Shown in pieces: positions 43,591-54,259 of a DNA stretch of 64,000 nucleotides. The notes under the pieces are model-generated. The model saw only the letters and a list, made by a program, of their open reading frames with translations. It ran no database searches and had not been told where the DNA came from. Position 1 is the stretch's first letter. Every line of letters begins with the position of its first letter. Both the position numbers and the translations under genes were made by a program. Source of the stretch: Variovorax sp. OV700. Its GTDB lineage: Bacteria > Pseudomonadota > Gammaproteobacteria > Burkholderiales > Burkholderiaceae_C. Location: assembly GCF_900099805.1 (NCBI RefSeq), contig NZ_FNDR01000002.1, positions 1-64,000 on the forward strand, read 5' to 3'.

Positions 43591-45000
43591 TCATGCGCGG
43601 CCTCTTTCGATCACGGGCGAGGTGATCGCGCCCGGCGGTGTCACGGCCCGTTCGGCCGCCTCCGTCGCGAGCACCTCGTCGGGCTTCTCGGCCATGTACT
43701 TGAGCACCGCCACGTACGCGACGATGAGCGCGAGGTACAACGCCACGTAGAGCGCCAGCGTGAGCCCGATCATCGCGGCCGGCACCTTCGACACCACGTC
43801 GGCCGTGCGCACCAGGCCGTAAACGATGTAGGGCTGGCGGCCGATCTCGGTGACGTACCAGCCAGCCACCGTGGCCACCCAGCCCGAGAAGGTCATGCCC
43901 GCGAACAGCCACAGCAGCGCGCGCGGCAGCTTCGCCGGCTGCCAGCGAGCGCGGCGATACAGCCACCACCCGAGCCAGCTGGTCGCAAGCATCAGCATGC
44001 CCATGCCGACCATGATGCGGAACGCGAAGAACATCGGCAGCGGCGGCGGGTGCGCGCCGGGAAAGTCGTTGAGCCCGCGGATCTCGCCGTCGGCCTTGTG
44101 CGTGAGGATCAGGCTCGCGCCGTTCGGCACCGCGATCTCGAAGCGGTTGCTGCGCGTCCGGGCATCGGGAATGGCAAACAGCAAGAGGGGCGCCCCGCGC
44201 TCGGTCTCCCACACGCCTTCCATCGCCGCGATCTTGGCCGGTTGGTGCTCCAGCGTGTTGAGGCCGTGCATGTCGCCCACCACGATCTGCACCGGAATCA
44301 GAACCGCCGCCAGCGTGAGCCCCACGCGCATCACGCGGGCCGCGCTGCGCTGTCCCGCGCCGCGCAGCACCTGCCAGGCCGACAGGCCGGTCAGGAGGAA
44401 CGCGCAGGTCAGCGCCGAGGCTAGCAGCATGTGCGCGAAGCGGTACGGGAACGAGGGATTGAAGATCACCTCCAACCAGCTCGCCACGTGGAACTCGCCG
44501 TCCACGATCTCGTGGCCCGCGGGCGTCTGCATCCACGAGTTCAGCGCCAGGATCCAGAAAGCCGACAGCGTGGTGCCGAAGGCCACCATGAAGGTCGACA
44601 TGAGATGCACGCGCTCGCTGACCTTGCCATGGCCGAACAGCATCACGCCCAGAAAGCCCGCCTCCAGGAAGAACGCGGTCAGCACCTCGTAGCCCAGCAA
44701 CGGTCCCGCCACGTTGCCGACGCGCTCCATGAAGCCCGGCCAGTTGGTGCCGAACTGAAAGCTCATGGTGATGCCGCTCACCACGCCCAGCGCGAAGGTC
44801 AGCGCGAACACCTTGGTCCAGAAACGGTAGGCGTCGAGCCAGCCCTGGGCCAGCATGGTGTCGGTGCCACCGCGTGTGCGCAGCCACCGCCAGCGGAAGA
44901 ACAGCAGCAGCCAGCCCAGCGCAATGCTGATCGTGGGAAACAGGATGTGAAAGGTGATGTTGGCCGCGAACTGCATGCGGGCGAGGATCAGGGCGTCCAT
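43591..45000 (-). CDS. cioA: bd-type quinol oxidase subunit I (CioA/CydA)
   Basis: A 469-residue haem-bearing subunit. Family motifs are ARMQFAANITFHILFPTISI (His ligand to haem b595), the QFGTNWPGFM and GRQPYIVYGL segments, and a short Q-loop, which together indicate the CIO (cyanide-insensitive) branch rather than E. coli CydA with its long loop. AAAGGA precedes the ATG. A 12-bp hairpin lies directly upstream. It is an electron sink for quinol at low oxygen or under respiratory inhibition. Confidence 0.88.
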   Translation of the reverse strand: MDALILARMQFAANITFHILFPTISIALGWLLLFFRWRWLRTRGGTDTMLAQGWLDAYRFWTKVFALTFALGVVSGITMSFQFGTNWPGFMERVGNVAGPLLGYEVLTAFFLEAGFLGVMLFGHGKVSERVHLMSTFMVAFGTTLSAFWILALNSWMQTPAGHEIVDGEFHVASWLEVIFNPSFPYRFAHMLLASALTCAFLLTGLSAWQVLRGAGQRSAARVMRVGLTLAAVLIPVQIVVGDMHGLNTLEHQPAKIAAMEGVWETERGAPLLLFAIPDARTRSNRFEIAVPNGASLILTHKADGEIRGLNDFPGAHPPPLPMFFAFRIMVGMGMLMLATSWLGWWLYRRARWQPAKLPRALLWLFAGMTFSGWVATVAGWYVTEIGRQPYIVYGLVRTADVVSKVPAAMIGLTLALYVALYLALIVAYVAVLKYMAEKPDEVLATEAAERAVTPPGAITSPVIERGRA

Positions 45001-45013
45001 CGGGTTCCTTTCA

Positions 45014-45039
45014 GGCCGGCGGCGGTGCCGCCGCCGGCC
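45014..45039 (-). other. Very stable 12-bp hairpin between the phasin-like gene and cioA
   Basis: GGCCGGCGGCGG and CCGCCGCCGGCC are perfect complements with a 2-nt loop, filling most of the 43-nt gap. No T-run follows. It could block RNA decay or separate expression of the PHA genes from the oxidase genes. Confidence 0.6.
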
Positions 45040-45043
45040 CGGG

Positions 45044-45697
45044 TCATCGCTTCGCCGCCCCGCCCTGCTTCAGGGCTTCGGACATGCCGATCAGCACGCC
45101 GCTCACCAGCGTTGCGTAGCTGTCGAGCATCGCCTGCGAGGCGCGCAGGCTCAGCGCACGGCCGTCGCGCAGGTTCTTGTGCGTGTCTTCCATGAGCTGT
45201 TCGAGCGCCGCGGTGGCGCGTGCGCCGGTGCCCGTGCCCTTGCCCTGCGCCGCCTGGAACACGGCGCTCCAGGGGCCGTCGGCCGGCGCCGCCTTGCGCA
45301 CGCTGGCAAACAGCGTGTCTTCCATCTTCTCGATGTCGGCCAGCGCCTTCTTGAGCTGCGTCTCGCGCAGGCTCACCCCCTGGTCGACCAGCTGCTGCAG
45401 CGCGCGCTGGTTGGCCAGCACCGCCTGCTCCAACGCGCCATCCATGCCGGCGAAGGCCTTGGCCAGCAGCGCCTGCACATCGGGCGCGGGCAGCTTGCTC
45501 CCCTCGGCGCCGGCCGAGGCCGCCTTGGTGACCGTGCCCAGCACCTGCCGGATGTTCGCGAGCGTGAGCTCGCGCCCCTGCAGCGCCTTGAGCGTGGCCT
45601 CGTGCACGGCCTTGCGGATGGCTTCGCCCTGCTTGGCCGAGGCGTCGGTGAACTTGTTGATCAGTGCGACCTGATCGATGCCGTTTTTGAGGATCAT
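45044..45697 (-). CDS. Phasin-like helical protein
   Basis: A 217-residue protein made almost entirely of predicted amphipathic helix, rich in Ala, Leu, Lys and Gln, with no signal peptide or membrane segment. Family membership is not certain: composition, length and the position 10 nt after phaB suggest a phasin or PHA-granule-associated protein. Segments such as FTDASAKQGEAIRKAVHEAT and LDSYATLVSGVLIGMSEALK mark its ends. Alternatively a small adaptor of unknown role. Confidence 0.6.
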   Translation of the reverse strand: MILKNGIDQVALINKFTDASAKQGEAIRKAVHEATLKALQGRELTLANIRQVLGTVTKAASAGAEGSKLPAPDVQALLAKAFAGMDGALEQAVLANQRALQQLVDQGVSLRETQLKKALADIEKMEDTLFASVRKAAPADGPWSAVFQAAQGKGTGTGARATAALEQLMEDTHKNLRDGRALSLRASQAMLDSYATLVSGVLIGMSEALKQGGAAKR

Positions 45698-45707
45698 GGT
45701 CGTCCGT

Positions 45708-46460
45708 TCATTGCATGTGCTGGCCGCCGTTGATGGCGATGTTCGCGCCAGTCACGAAGGCCGCTTCTTGCGAGGCCAGGTAGATGATCAGGCCGGCCAC
45801 TTCCTCGGGCTTGCCCAGGCGCCCGACGGGAATGTGCGGCAGGATCTTGCTGTCGAGCACTTCCTTCGGGATGGCCGTGACCATCTTCGTGCCGATGTAG
45901 CCGGGCGAGATGGTGTTCACGGTCACGCCCTTCTTCGCCACCTCGAGCGCCAACGCCTTGGTGAAGCCGTGCACGCCGGCCTTGGCGGCCGAGTAGTTGG
46001 TCTGGCCGAACGCGCCCTTGGAGCCGTTCACCGACGACACGTTGATGATGCGGCCCCAGCCCCGGTCCACCATCCCGTCGGCCACCTGCTTGCTCATGTT
46101 GAACAGGCTGTCGAGGTTGGTGCGCAGCACGGCGTTCCAGTTGATCTGGTCCATCTTCTTGAAGGTCATGTCGCGCGTGATGCCGGCGTTGTTGACCAGC
46201 ACGTCGACCGGGCCAAGGGCCGCCTGCACCTGGCTCACCGCCTGCGCGCACGAGTCGTAGTCGGCCACGTCGCACGGCACGGCCAGGATCTGGTAGCCGC
46301 GCTCGGCCATCTGCGCCACCCACTCGGCATGCGACTTGTTGCCCGGCGAATAGGTCACCGCGAGCTTGTAGCCCGCATCGACCATCTTGATGGAGATCGT
46401 CTCGCCCAGACCGCCCATGCCGCCTGTGACCAGGACCACTTGTTGCTTCTTCTCGCTCAT
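45708..46460 (-). CDS. phaB: Acetoacetyl-CoA reductase
   Basis: A 250-residue NADPH-dependent short-chain dehydrogenase that reduces acetoacetyl-CoA to (R)-3-hydroxybutyryl-CoA for PHB synthesis. It carries the nucleotide motif VTGGMGGLGETI and the catalytic YSAAK with the preceding serine (NVSSVNGSKGAFGQTNYSAAK region). It aligns closely with R. eutropha PhaB. It follows phaA in the same transcript. Confidence 0.93.
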   Translation of the reverse strand: MSEKKQQVVLVTGGMGGLGETISIKMVDAGYKLAVTYSPGNKSHAEWVAQMAERGYQILAVPCDVADYDSCAQAVSQVQAALGPVDVLVNNAGITRDMTFKKMDQINWNAVLRTNLDSLFNMSKQVADGMVDRGWGRIINVSSVNGSKGAFGQTNYSAAKAGVHGFTKALALEVAKKGVTVNTISPGYIGTKMVTAIPKEVLDSKILPHIPVGRLGKPEEVAGLIIYLASQEAAFVTGANIAINGGQHMQ

Positions 46461-46505
46461 TTGATTGCTCCTAGGTGCGTTGTGTGTGACAGGTAAGAAA
46501 TTCGT

Positions 46506-47690
46506 TCAGGCGCGTTCAACAGCCAGCGCCACGCCCATGCCGCCGCCGATGCACAGCGACGCGAGGCCCTTGTTGGCGCCGCGGCGGCGCATCTCGTGCA
46601 GCAGCGTCACCAGCACGCGGCAGCCCGAGGCGCCGATGGGATGGCCGATGGCAATGGCGCCGCCGTTCACGTTGATGCGGCTGGTGTCCCATTCCATCTC
46701 GCGGTTCACGGCGCAAGCCTGCGCCGCAAAGGCTTCGTTGATTTCCATCAGGTCGAGATCCTGCGCCTTCCAGCCGGCCTTCTTGAGCGCCAGCTGCGAG
46801 GCGGGCACCGGGCCCATGCCCATGAGCGATGGGTCGAGCCCTGCGCTCGCATAGGCGCGGATCACCGCGAGCGGATGCAGGCCAAGCGCCGCCGCCCGCG
46901 AGGCCGACATCACCAGCACTGCAGCCGCGCCGTCGTTCAGGCCCGAAGCGTTGCCGGCCGTCACCGAGCCGGTCTTGTCGAAGGCCGGGCGAAGGCCCGC
47001 GAGCGCATCGGCACTGGTCTTGCGGTTCACGAACTCGTCGGCCGAGAAGACGATCGGATCACCCTTCTTCTGGGCGATGCTGAAGGGAAGAATCTCGTCG
47101 TTGAAGCGACCCGCGTCCTGCGCGGCCGCGGCCTTCTGCTGCGAGGCCAGCGCGAGGGCGTCCTGCATCTCGCGGGTGATGCCGTACTTCTTTGCCACGT
47201 TCTCGGCCGTGGTGCCCATGTGGTACTGGTTGTAGACGTCCCACAGACCGTCCACGATCATGGTGTCGACCAGCTTCCAGTCGCCCATGCGCTGGCCGTT
47301 GCGCGAGTTGGGCAGCACGTGCGGCGCGGCGCTCATGTTCTCCTGGCCGCCGGCCACCACGATCTCGGCGTCGCCGCACCTCACGGCCTGTGCCGCCAGC
47401 ATCACGGCCTTCAGGCCCGAGCCGCAGACCTTGTTGATGGTGAGGCCTGGCACACCAATGGGCAGGCCGGCCTTGATGACCGTCTGGCGCGCCGGGTTCT
47501 GCCCCGCGCCGGCCGCCAGCACCTGGCCCATGATCACCTCGGACACCGCATCGCCGGGCACGCCGGCCTTGGCAAGCAGGCCCTTCACCACGTGGGCGCC
47601 CAGCTCCGGCGCCGCCGTGCCGGCGAGCGCGCCGCCGAACTTGCCGACCGCCGTGCGTTGCGCGGCCACGATCACGATATCGTCTGACAT
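46506..47690 (-). CDS. phaA: Acetyl-CoA acetyltransferase (beta-ketothiolase)
   Basis: A 394-residue thiolase that condenses two acetyl-CoA to acetoacetyl-CoA. Active-site motifs are [11 protein letters not shown] (nucleophilic Cys about 88), [10 protein letters not shown] (His) and the terminal [10 protein letters not shown] (Cys). Normal length. It is 45 nt after phaC in transcription order and supplies the PHB pathway. Confidence 0.93.
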   Translation of the reverse strand: MSDDIVIVAAQRTAVGKFGGALAGTAAPELGAHVVKGLLAKAGVPGDAVSEVIMGQVLAAGAGQNPARQTVIKAGLPIGVPGLTINKVCGSGLKAVMLAAQAVRCGDAEIVVAGGQENMSAAPHVLPNSRNGQRMGDWKLVDTMIVDGLWDVYNQYHMGTTAENVAKKYGITREMQDALALASQQKAAAAQDAGRFNDEILPFSIAQKKGDPIVFSADEFVNRKTSADALAGLRPAFDKTGSVTAGNASGLNDGAAAVLVMSASRAAALGLHPLAVIRAYASAGLDPSLMGMGPVPASQLALKKAGWKAQDLDLMEINEAFAAQACAVNREMEWDTSRINVNGGAIAIGHPIGASGCRVLVTLLHEMRRRGANKGLASLCIGGGMGVALAVERA

Positions 47691-47735
47691 GAGAGTCTCC
47701 TTTGGGGTTGATGCGAAGGGAATGACGGCGGCCGA

Positions 47736-49205
47736 TCAGGCCGCCTTGGCTTTGACATAGCGCCCGGGTGCGGGCTCGATGAGGGCGAAATCCTCGCTGC
47801 CCAGCACGCGGCGCGCGGCGACCTTCGCGCCGGCATGGGCGCCGAGCCACTCGCTCCACGCAGGCCACCAGCTGCCGTCGATGCTTTGCGCACCCTGGAG
47901 CCAGGCGCCGGCATCGGCCGCGAGATCGCCGACCCAGTGGTTGCGCTTCTTCTTCGCGGGCGGGTTGATCACGCCGGCGATGTGGCCGCTCGCGCCGAGC
48001 ACGAAGCGGGTTTCGCCGCCGAGCAGCCGGGTGCCGGCATAGGCCGTCTTCCACGGCACGATGTGATCGTCGCGCGAGGCATAGATGAACGCGGGTGCAT
48101 CGATGCGCGACAGGTCCACCGGCACGCCGCACTGCACCGTGCCGCCAGGCACGTGGAGCTTGTTTTCCAGGTAGGTGTTGCGCAGGTACCAGCAGTACAT
48201 CGGCCCTGGCAGGTTGGTGTCGTCGCCGTTCCAGAACAGCAGGTCGAAGGCCGCCGGCGCCTTGCCCTTGAGGTAGCCGTTGACCACGTAGGGCCAGATC
48301 AGATCGTTGGCGCGCAGCGCGGCAAACACGGTGGCGAGTTCGCGGCCCTTCATGAGGCCGCCGCGGCCGATGCTGGCCTCGCGCGTGGCGACCATGTTCT
48401 CGTCGACCATCAACCCCAGTTCGCCGGTGTCGGAGAAGTCGAGCATCGCCGTCAGGAGCGTGACGCTGGCGGCCGGCTTCTCGCCGCGTGCGGCCGCCAC
48501 GGCGAGCGCGCTGCCCAACAGCGTGCCGCCGATGCAAAAGCCGAGCGCGTTGACCTTGTCGGCTCGGGCGATGCCCCGCGCAACGTCGAGTGCCTGCAAC
48601 ACGCCTTGCTCGACGTAATCGTCCCAACCCAGGTGGCCTTGTTCCGCGGACACGTTGCGCCACGACACGAGGAACACCGTGTGGCCCTGTTCAACGGCAT
48701 ACGCGACCAGCGAATTCGCAGGCTGCAGGTCGAGGATGTAGAACTTGTTGATGCAAGGCGGCACGATCACCAGCGGGCGCCTGTGGACCTTGGCCGTGGA
48801 AGGCGTGTACTGCACGAGCTGCATCAGCTCGTTCTCGAACACCACGCCGCCCGGGCTGGTCGCGACGTTGCGGCCGACCTCGAAAGCCTCGTCGTCCGAC
48901 ATCGAGATGCGGCCCTTCGCCACGTCCGCGAGAAAGAGGCGTGTGCCTTCCACCAGGCTGGTACCGCCGGAGTCGAGCGCGGCCTGCATCGCCTCGGGGT
49001 TGGTCGCAAGGCTGTTGGCCGGGTTCATCGCATCGATCACCTGGCGCAGCGCAAAATCCATTTGCGCCTTGCCGCGCGCGTCCAACGGCGCGATCTCCAG
49101 CGCGCTGCGCATCAGCGCGCCGAACTGCTGGTGACTCTGCGACAGCCCTTGTTGCCAGGCTTGCAGCCATGAGGCCGCGTCGAATTCGTAAGAAGGTTGG
49201 GTCAT
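47736..49205 (-). CDS. phaC: Class I PHA synthase with a shortened N-terminal domain
   Basis: A 489-residue polyhydroxyalkanoate synthase. The catalytic triad is intact: Cys224 in the lipase-like GFCIGG box, Asp380 in SRDDHIVPW and His408 in GASGHIAGV. Spacing matches R. eutropha PhaC (Cys319, Asp480, His508), but the catalytic cysteine sits about 95 residues earlier. The sequence jumps from QQFGALM (about residue 32) to ALEIAPLDARGKAQ, skipping the block with the DRRFA...WR and YLLNARAL motifs found in class I enzymes. The N-terminal domain affects granule targeting and dimerisation, so activity is possible but altered. Confidence 0.88.
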   Translation of the reverse strand: MTQPSYEFDAASWLQAWQQGLSQSHQQFGALMRSALEIAPLDARGKAQMDFALRQVIDAMNPANSLATNPEAMQAALDSGGTSLVEGTRLFLADVAKGRISMSDDEAFEVGRNVATSPGGVVFENELMQLVQYTPSTAKVHRRPLVIVPPCINKFYILDLQPANSLVAYAVEQGHTVFLVSWRNVSAEQGHLGWDDYVEQGVLQALDVARGIARADKVNALGFCIGGTLLGSALAVAAARGEKPAASVTLLTAMLDFSDTGELGLMVDENMVATREASIGRGGLMKGRELATVFAALRANDLIWPYVVNGYLKGKAPAAFDLLFWNGDDTNLPGPMYCWYLRNTYLENKLHVPGGTVQCGVPVDLSRIDAPAFIYASRDDHIVPWKTAYAGTRLLGGETRFVLGASGHIAGVINPPAKKKRNHWVGDLAADAGAWLQGAQSIDGSWWPAWSEWLGAHAGAKVAARRVLGSEDFALIEPAPGRYVKAKAA

Positions 49206-49217
49206 GGCTGTGACTGC

Positions 49218-50552
49218 TCAATGCAGCTTGACGTGGGGTTCGGTGCGCCGCGTGATGAGGCGTGCAAGCGTGTCGAGCGAGACCTTGACGACGCCGTGCA
49301 GCGCCAGCTCGTGCATCTTGTAGAGCGACACGTACATGAGCCGGGCGAAACGGCCTTCGATCATCAGGCTGCCGCCCACCGGCCCGCCCATCATGTTGCC
49401 GACGGTGCTGAACTCGCCCAGCGACACCAGCGAGCCGAAGTCGCGGTACCGATAGGGCTTGAGCGCCTGTCCGCCCAAGCGCCGGCGGATCTGCGCCGCA
49501 ACGTGCGAGGCCTGCTGGTGCGCCGCCTGCGCGCGCGGCGGCACCAGCCCGCCCTTGCCGCCGTTGGCCTCGGGCCAGTCACAGGCTGCGCAGTCGCCGA
49601 TGGCGAAGACGTCGGCATCGCGCGTGGTCTGCAAGGTCGGCAGCACCGTGAGCTGGTTGCTGCGGTTGGTTTCCAGCCCCGCGATGTCCTTCATGAAATC
49701 GGCCGCCTTCACACCCGCGGCCCACACCACCAGCTCGGCCGGCAGCACGCGGCCGTCGGCCAGCCGAATGCCCTCGGGCAGCACCTCCGCCACCTTGGCA
49801 GAGGTGTGCACGTCCACGCCCAGCTTGCGCAGCAGCGCCTCCGTGGCGGCGGACATGCGCGCGGGCAGCGCGGGCAGCACGCGGTCAGCGGCCTCGATCA
49901 CGCTGACCTGGATGTCCTTCTCGGCGTCCACGCGATCCAGCCCGTAGGCGACCACTTCGCGCGTGGTGCGGTGCAGCTCCGCCGCCAGTTCCACGCCGGT
50001 AGCGCCCGCGCCGATGATGGCCACGTGCAGCTGCTCGGGGCGCAGCGGCGTGGTCTGCGCGTGCGCGCGGATGCAGGCGTTGATCATGCGCTGGTGAAAG
50101 CGCTGCGCATCGGCCTTCGATTCGAGCCGCAGCGCATGCTCGCGCACGCCGGGCGTGCCGAAGTCGTTGCTGAGGCTGCCGATGGCAATCACCAGCGTGT
50201 CGTAGCCGAAAGCGCGCGCCGGCGTGACCAGCCGGCCCTCGTCATCCATGTAGGGCGCCACCTGTACCTCGCGCCGCTCGCGGTCGATGCCGGTGAGCTC
50301 GCCGAGCCGGAACCGAAAGCGGTGCCAGTGCGCCTGCGCGAGGTAATCCACTTCGTGCGCGCTCAGGTCCATGCTGCCCGCGGCGATTTCGTGCAGCTTG
50401 GGCTTCCAGACGTGGGTGCGGTTCTTGTCGATCAGCGTGATGTCCGCCACGCCGCGCTTGCCCAGCGTGTCGCCCAGGCGCGTCGCCAGCTCCAAGCCGC
50501 CGGCCCCGCCGCCCACGATGACGACTCGGTGCTTCTGCACGGGGCTGTTCAT
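49218..50552 (-). CDS. ndh: Type II NADH dehydrogenase
   Basis: A 444-residue FAD-containing NADH:quinone oxidoreductase, non-pumping. It shows the FAD motif VVIVGGGAGGLELA, the NADH motif VAIIGAGATGVELAAEL, the FAD-binding VFAIGDCAAC and a hydrophobic C-terminal helix for membrane binding. It returns NAD from the PDH and malic enzyme reactions encoded alongside and delivers electrons to quinol oxidase such as CioAB. It lies 31 nt after dctA. Confidence 0.9.
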   Translation of the reverse strand: MNSPVQKHRVVIVGGGAGGLELATRLGDTLGKRGVADITLIDKNRTHVWKPKLHEIAAGSMDLSAHEVDYLAQAHWHRFRFRLGELTGIDRERREVQVAPYMDDEGRLVTPARAFGYDTLVIAIGSLSNDFGTPGVREHALRLESKADAQRFHQRMINACIRAHAQTTPLRPEQLHVAIIGAGATGVELAAELHRTTREVVAYGLDRVDAEKDIQVSVIEAADRVLPALPARMSAATEALLRKLGVDVHTSAKVAEVLPEGIRLADGRVLPAELVVWAAGVKAADFMKDIAGLETNRSNQLTVLPTLQTTRDADVFAIGDCAACDWPEANGGKGGLVPPRAQAAHQQASHVAAQIRRRLGGQALKPYRYRDFGSLVSLGEFSTVGNMMGGPVGGSLMIEGRFARLMYVSLYKMHELALHGVVKVSLDTLARLITRRTEPHVKLH

Positions 50553-50583
50553 GGTGGGCTGCTCCGTACAGGCATGCGATGCT

Positions 50584-51927
50584 TCAGCGGGCCTGGGCCA
50601 CGGGCATGTGGGTCTCGACCTTGTCCAGCACCGCCTCGGGCGCGTCGGCCTCGGCCGACGTCTCGTTGTCCAGGATGCGCTTCATGCGGACGGTGTCCAG
50701 GTCGTTGGTCCACTTGGCGACCACGACCGTGGCAACCCCGTTGCCGATCAGGTTGGTCAGCGCGCGCGCTTCCGACATGAAGCGGTCGATGCCGAGGATG
50801 AGCGCGAGGCCCGCCACCGGCACGTGGCCCACGGCCGATAGGGTGGCCGCCAGCACGATGAAGCCGCTCCCCGTCACGCCCGCCGCACCTTTCGAGGTCA
50901 GCAGCAGCACCAGCAGCAGCGTGAGCTGCTGGCCGAGCGTCATGTCGGTGTTGGTCGCCTGCGCGATGAACACGGCCGCCATCGTCAGGTAGATCGAGGT
51001 GCCGTCGAGATTGAACGAGTAGCCCGTCGGCACCACCAGGCCGACCACCGACTTCTTGGCACCCAGGTTCTCCAGCTTGGCCATCATGCGCGGCAACACC
51101 GATTCGCTCGACGAGGTGCCCAACACGATCAGCAGCTCTTCTTTGATGTACTTGATGAACTTCCAGATGCTGAAGCCGTGGAAGCGCGCAATGAGCCCGA
51201 GCACCACGAAGATGAAGAACAGGCAGGTGGCGTAGAAGGTGGCCATCAACTGGCCGAGCTGCAGCAGCGAACTCACGCCGTATTTGCCGATGGTGAAGGC
51301 CATCGCGCCGAACGCGCCGATGGGCGCGACCTTCATGATGTAGCCCACGATCACGAAGAGCACGTGTGAGCCTTTTTCGATCACGTCGAACACCAGCGTG
51401 CCGCGCCCGCCGAACTTGTGCAGCGCAAAGCCGAACATCACGGCGATCAGCAGCACCTGCAGGATCTCGCCCTTGGCGAAGGCGTCGACCACCGTGCTCG
51501 GGATCACGTTGAGCAGGAAGTCGGTGGTGCTCTGCATCTTGCCCGGGCCGGTGTAGGCCGCGATGCTCTTGGCGTCCAGCTGGCTCACGTCGACGTTCAT
51601 GCCGGCGCCAGGCCGCACGATGTTGATGATCACGAGGCCCACCACCAGCGCGATGCTGCTCACGATCTCGAAGTACAGGAGCGCCAGGCCGCCGGTCTTG
51701 CCGACCTTCTTCATGTCCTCCATGCCCGCGATGCCGACCACCACCGTGCAGAAGATGATCGGCGCGATGATCATCTTGATGAGCTTGATGAAGCCGTCGC
51801 CCAGCGGCTTCATCGATGCGCCGGTATCCGGATAGAAATGCCCCAGCAGCACCCCGAGCACGATGGCCGTGATGACCTGGAAGTACAGGGACTTGTAAAA
51901 GGGCTTGGGTACGACTTGGTGGTCCAC
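50584..51927 (-). CDS. dctA: C4-dicarboxylate:cation symporter
   Basis: A 447-residue membrane transporter of the DAACS (glutamate/C4-dicarboxylate) family, importing succinate, fumarate and malate with protons or sodium. Motifs are [13 protein letters not shown] (the serine-rich hairpin loop), the [11 protein letters not shown] segment and the C-terminal [18 protein letters not shown]. It starts 28 nt after maeB, so it is probably read from the same transcript; no sigma-54 promoter is seen directly upstream. Confidence 0.92.
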   Translation of the reverse strand: MDHQVVPKPFYKSLYFQVITAIVLGVLLGHFYPDTGASMKPLGDGFIKLIKMIIAPIIFCTVVVGIAGMEDMKKVGKTGGLALLYFEIVSSIALVVGLVIINIVRPGAGMNVDVSQLDAKSIAAYTGPGKMQSTTDFLLNVIPSTVVDAFAKGEILQVLLIAVMFGFALHKFGGRGTLVFDVIEKGSHVLFVIVGYIMKVAPIGAFGAMAFTIGKYGVSSLLQLGQLMATFYATCLFFIFVVLGLIARFHGFSIWKFIKYIKEELLIVLGTSSSESVLPRMMAKLENLGAKKSVVGLVVPTGYSFNLDGTSIYLTMAAVFIAQATNTDMTLGQQLTLLLVLLLTSKGAAGVTGSGFIVLAATLSAVGHVPVAGLALILGIDRFMSEARALTNLIGNGVATVVVAKWTNDLDTVRMKRILDNETSAEADAPEAVLDKVETHMPVAQAR

Positions 51928-51955
51928 GATATCTCCTAGAAAATTTCAGTCGCCG

Positions 51956-54241
51956 TCAGGCTGCGTTGCGGTTCGAGTTGGCATCGACCACCGCCAGGGC
52001 CGTCATGTTGACGATGCGGCGCACCGTGGACGACGGCGTGAGGATGTGCACCGAGCGCGCCGCGCCCAGCAGGATGCCGCCCACCGTGATGCCGCTGCCG
52101 GCCGCCACGCGCAGCAGGTTGTACGAGATGTTGGCCGCATCGACGTTGGGCATGATGAGCACGTTGGCCTCGGTCTCCAGCGCCGAGTCCGGAAACTCGT
52201 GGTCGAGGATCGACTTGGACAGCGCCGCGTCGCCGCGCATCTCGCCCTCCACCGCAAGCTGTGGATCGCTCGCCTTGATGAGTGCGAGCGCTTCGCGCAT
52301 CTTCACGGCCGAGGCCGCGTCCGAGCCGCCGAAATTCGAGTGCGACAGCAGCGCCACGCTCGGCGTCACGCCGAACCGGCGCACCTCCTCGGCCGCGAGC
52401 AGCGCGATCTCGGCGATCTGCGCGGCATCGGGGTCGCGGTTGACGTGCGTGTCGCAAATGAAGAGCTGGCGCCCGGGCAGCATCAGCATCTGCATGGCGG
52501 CCATGGTCTTGGTGCCGGGGCGCAGGCCGATCACGTCGCGCACATGGCCCAAGTGGTCGCCGTAGCCGCCGAGCGTGCCGCACAGCATCGCGTCGGCCTT
52601 GCCCTGGCGCACCAGCATGGCCGCGAGCAGCGTGCCGCGGCTGCGCATCTCGGTCTGCGCCACCAGGCGCGAGACGCCGTCGCGGCGCTTGAGCTGGTAG
52701 TACGCTTCGGCCGCATCGCCGTACACGCCGGGGTCGAGCAGGTCGACGGCCTCGCAGTCGGTGCCCAGCGTGAGGCGCAGGCCGTACTGCGCAATGCGTT
52801 CGGCAATCACCTCGGGGCGGCCCAGCAGCAGCGGGCGCGCCAGGCCTTCGTCGACCACCACCTGCGCGGCGCGCAGCACGCGCTCGTCCTCGCCTTCCGC
52901 GTAGACCACGCGCTTGGGCGCCTGCTTGGCCGCGGCAAACAGCGGCTGCATGCTGCTGCCGGACTGGTAGACGAACTGCGACAGCCGCTGGCGGTAGGCC
53001 TTCATGTCGGCGATAGGCCGCGTCGCCACGCCGCTGTCCGCCGCGGCCTGCGCCACCGCGGGGGCGACGAACTCGATCAGGCGCGGGTCGAAGGGCTTGG
53101 GAATCAGGTAGTCGCGGCCGAAGCGCAAGCCGACCGCGCCGTAGGCCTGTGCCACCACCTCGGGAATTTCGGCATGCGCGAGCTCGGCGATGGCGCGCAC
53201 GGCGGCGAGCTTCATCTCCTCGTTGATGGTGGTCGCGCCAACGTCGAGCGCGCCACGGAAGATGAACGGAAAGCACAGGACGTTGTTGACCTGGTTCGGA
53301 TAGTCCGACCGGCCGGTGCCGAGGATGGCGTCGGGGCGCACGGCCAGCGCATCTTCCGGAAGGATTTCCGGTGTCGGGTTGGCCATGGCGAGGATGATCG
53401 GGTCGCGCGCCATTTCCTTCACCATCTCGGGCTTGAGCACGCCGCCGGCCGAGAGGCCGAGGAAGATGTCGGCGCCGGCGATCACGTCGGCCAGCTTGCG
53501 CGCCGAGGTGTCCTGCGCGTAGCGGGCCTTGTTCGGGTCCATCTGCTCCTTGCGGCCGGTGTAGACCACGCCCGCGCTGTCGGACACGAAGATGCTGTGC
53601 ATCGGCAGGCCCAGGCTCACGATCAGGTCGAGGCAGGCCAGCGCCGCCGCGCCGGCGCCCGAGGCCACCAGCTTCACCTCGCGGATGTCCTTCTTCACAT
53701 GCCGCAGCGCATTGAGGATGGCTGCGGCCGCGACGATGGCAGTGCCGTGCTGGTCGTCATGAAAGACCGGGATCTTCATGCGCTCGCGCAGCTTCTTCTC
53801 GATGTAGAAGCATTCGGGCGCCTTGATGTCTTCCAGGTTGATGCCGCCGAAGGTGGGCTCCATGCGCGCGATGGTGTCGATCAGCGCGTCGGGATCGTTC
53901 TCGTCGAGTTCGATGTCGAACACGTCGATGCCGGCGAATTTCTTGAACAGGCAGGCCTTGCCTTCCATCACCGGCTTGCCGGCCAGCGCACCGATGTTGC
54001 CCAGGCCCAGCACCGCCGTGCCGTTGGTGATGACGGCCACCAGGTTGGCGCGCGAGGTGAGGTTCATCGCCTCGGCCGGGTCGCGCACGATCTCCATGCA
54101 GGCCTCGGCCACGCCGGGCGAGTACGCGAGCGCGAGGTCGCGCTGCGTGGCCATCGGCTTGGTCGGGTTCACCGAGATCTTGCCCGGCGTGGGAAAGCGG
54201 TGGTAGTCGAGGGCGGCTTCGCGCAGTTTTTCGTCGGACAT
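51956..54241 (-). CDS. maeB: NADP-dependent malic enzyme with C-terminal phosphotransacetylase-like domain
   Basis: A 761-residue enzyme converting malate to pyruvate, CO2 and NADPH. Residues about 1-430 hold the malic domain ([19 protein letters not shown] with metal-binding residues) and NAD-binding part ([16 protein letters not shown]). Residues about 435-755 resemble phosphate acetyltransferase ([30 protein letters not shown]), a regulatory domain in MaeB that senses acetyl-CoA. It supplies pyruvate to the PDH complex encoded upstream and NADPH to PhaB. Confidence 0.92.
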   Translation of the reverse strand: MSDEKLREAALDYHRFPTPGKISVNPTKPMATQRDLALAYSPGVAEACMEIVRDPAEAMNLTSRANLVAVITNGTAVLGLGNIGALAGKPVMEGKACLFKKFAGIDVFDIELDENDPDALIDTIARMEPTFGGINLEDIKAPECFYIEKKLRERMKIPVFHDDQHGTAIVAAAAILNALRHVKKDIREVKLVASGAGAAALACLDLIVSLGLPMHSIFVSDSAGVVYTGRKEQMDPNKARYAQDTSARKLADVIAGADIFLGLSAGGVLKPEMVKEMARDPIILAMANPTPEILPEDALAVRPDAILGTGRSDYPNQVNNVLCFPFIFRGALDVGATTINEEMKLAAVRAIAELAHAEIPEVVAQAYGAVGLRFGRDYLIPKPFDPRLIEFVAPAVAQAAADSGVATRPIADMKAYRQRLSQFVYQSGSSMQPLFAAAKQAPKRVVYAEGEDERVLRAAQVVVDEGLARPLLLGRPEVIAERIAQYGLRLTLGTDCEAVDLLDPGVYGDAAEAYYQLKRRDGVSRLVAQTEMRSRGTLLAAMLVRQGKADAMLCGTLGGYGDHLGHVRDVIGLRPGTKTMAAMQMLMLPGRQLFICDTHVNRDPDAAQIAEIALLAAEEVRRFGVTPSVALLSHSNFGGSDAASAVKMREALALIKASDPQLAVEGEMRGDAALSKSILDHEFPDSALETEANVLIMPNVDAANISYNLLRVAAGSGITVGGILLGAARSVHILTPSSTVRRIVNMTALAVVDANSNRNAA

Positions 54242-54259
54242 GGTGTCTCCGTGGAAATG

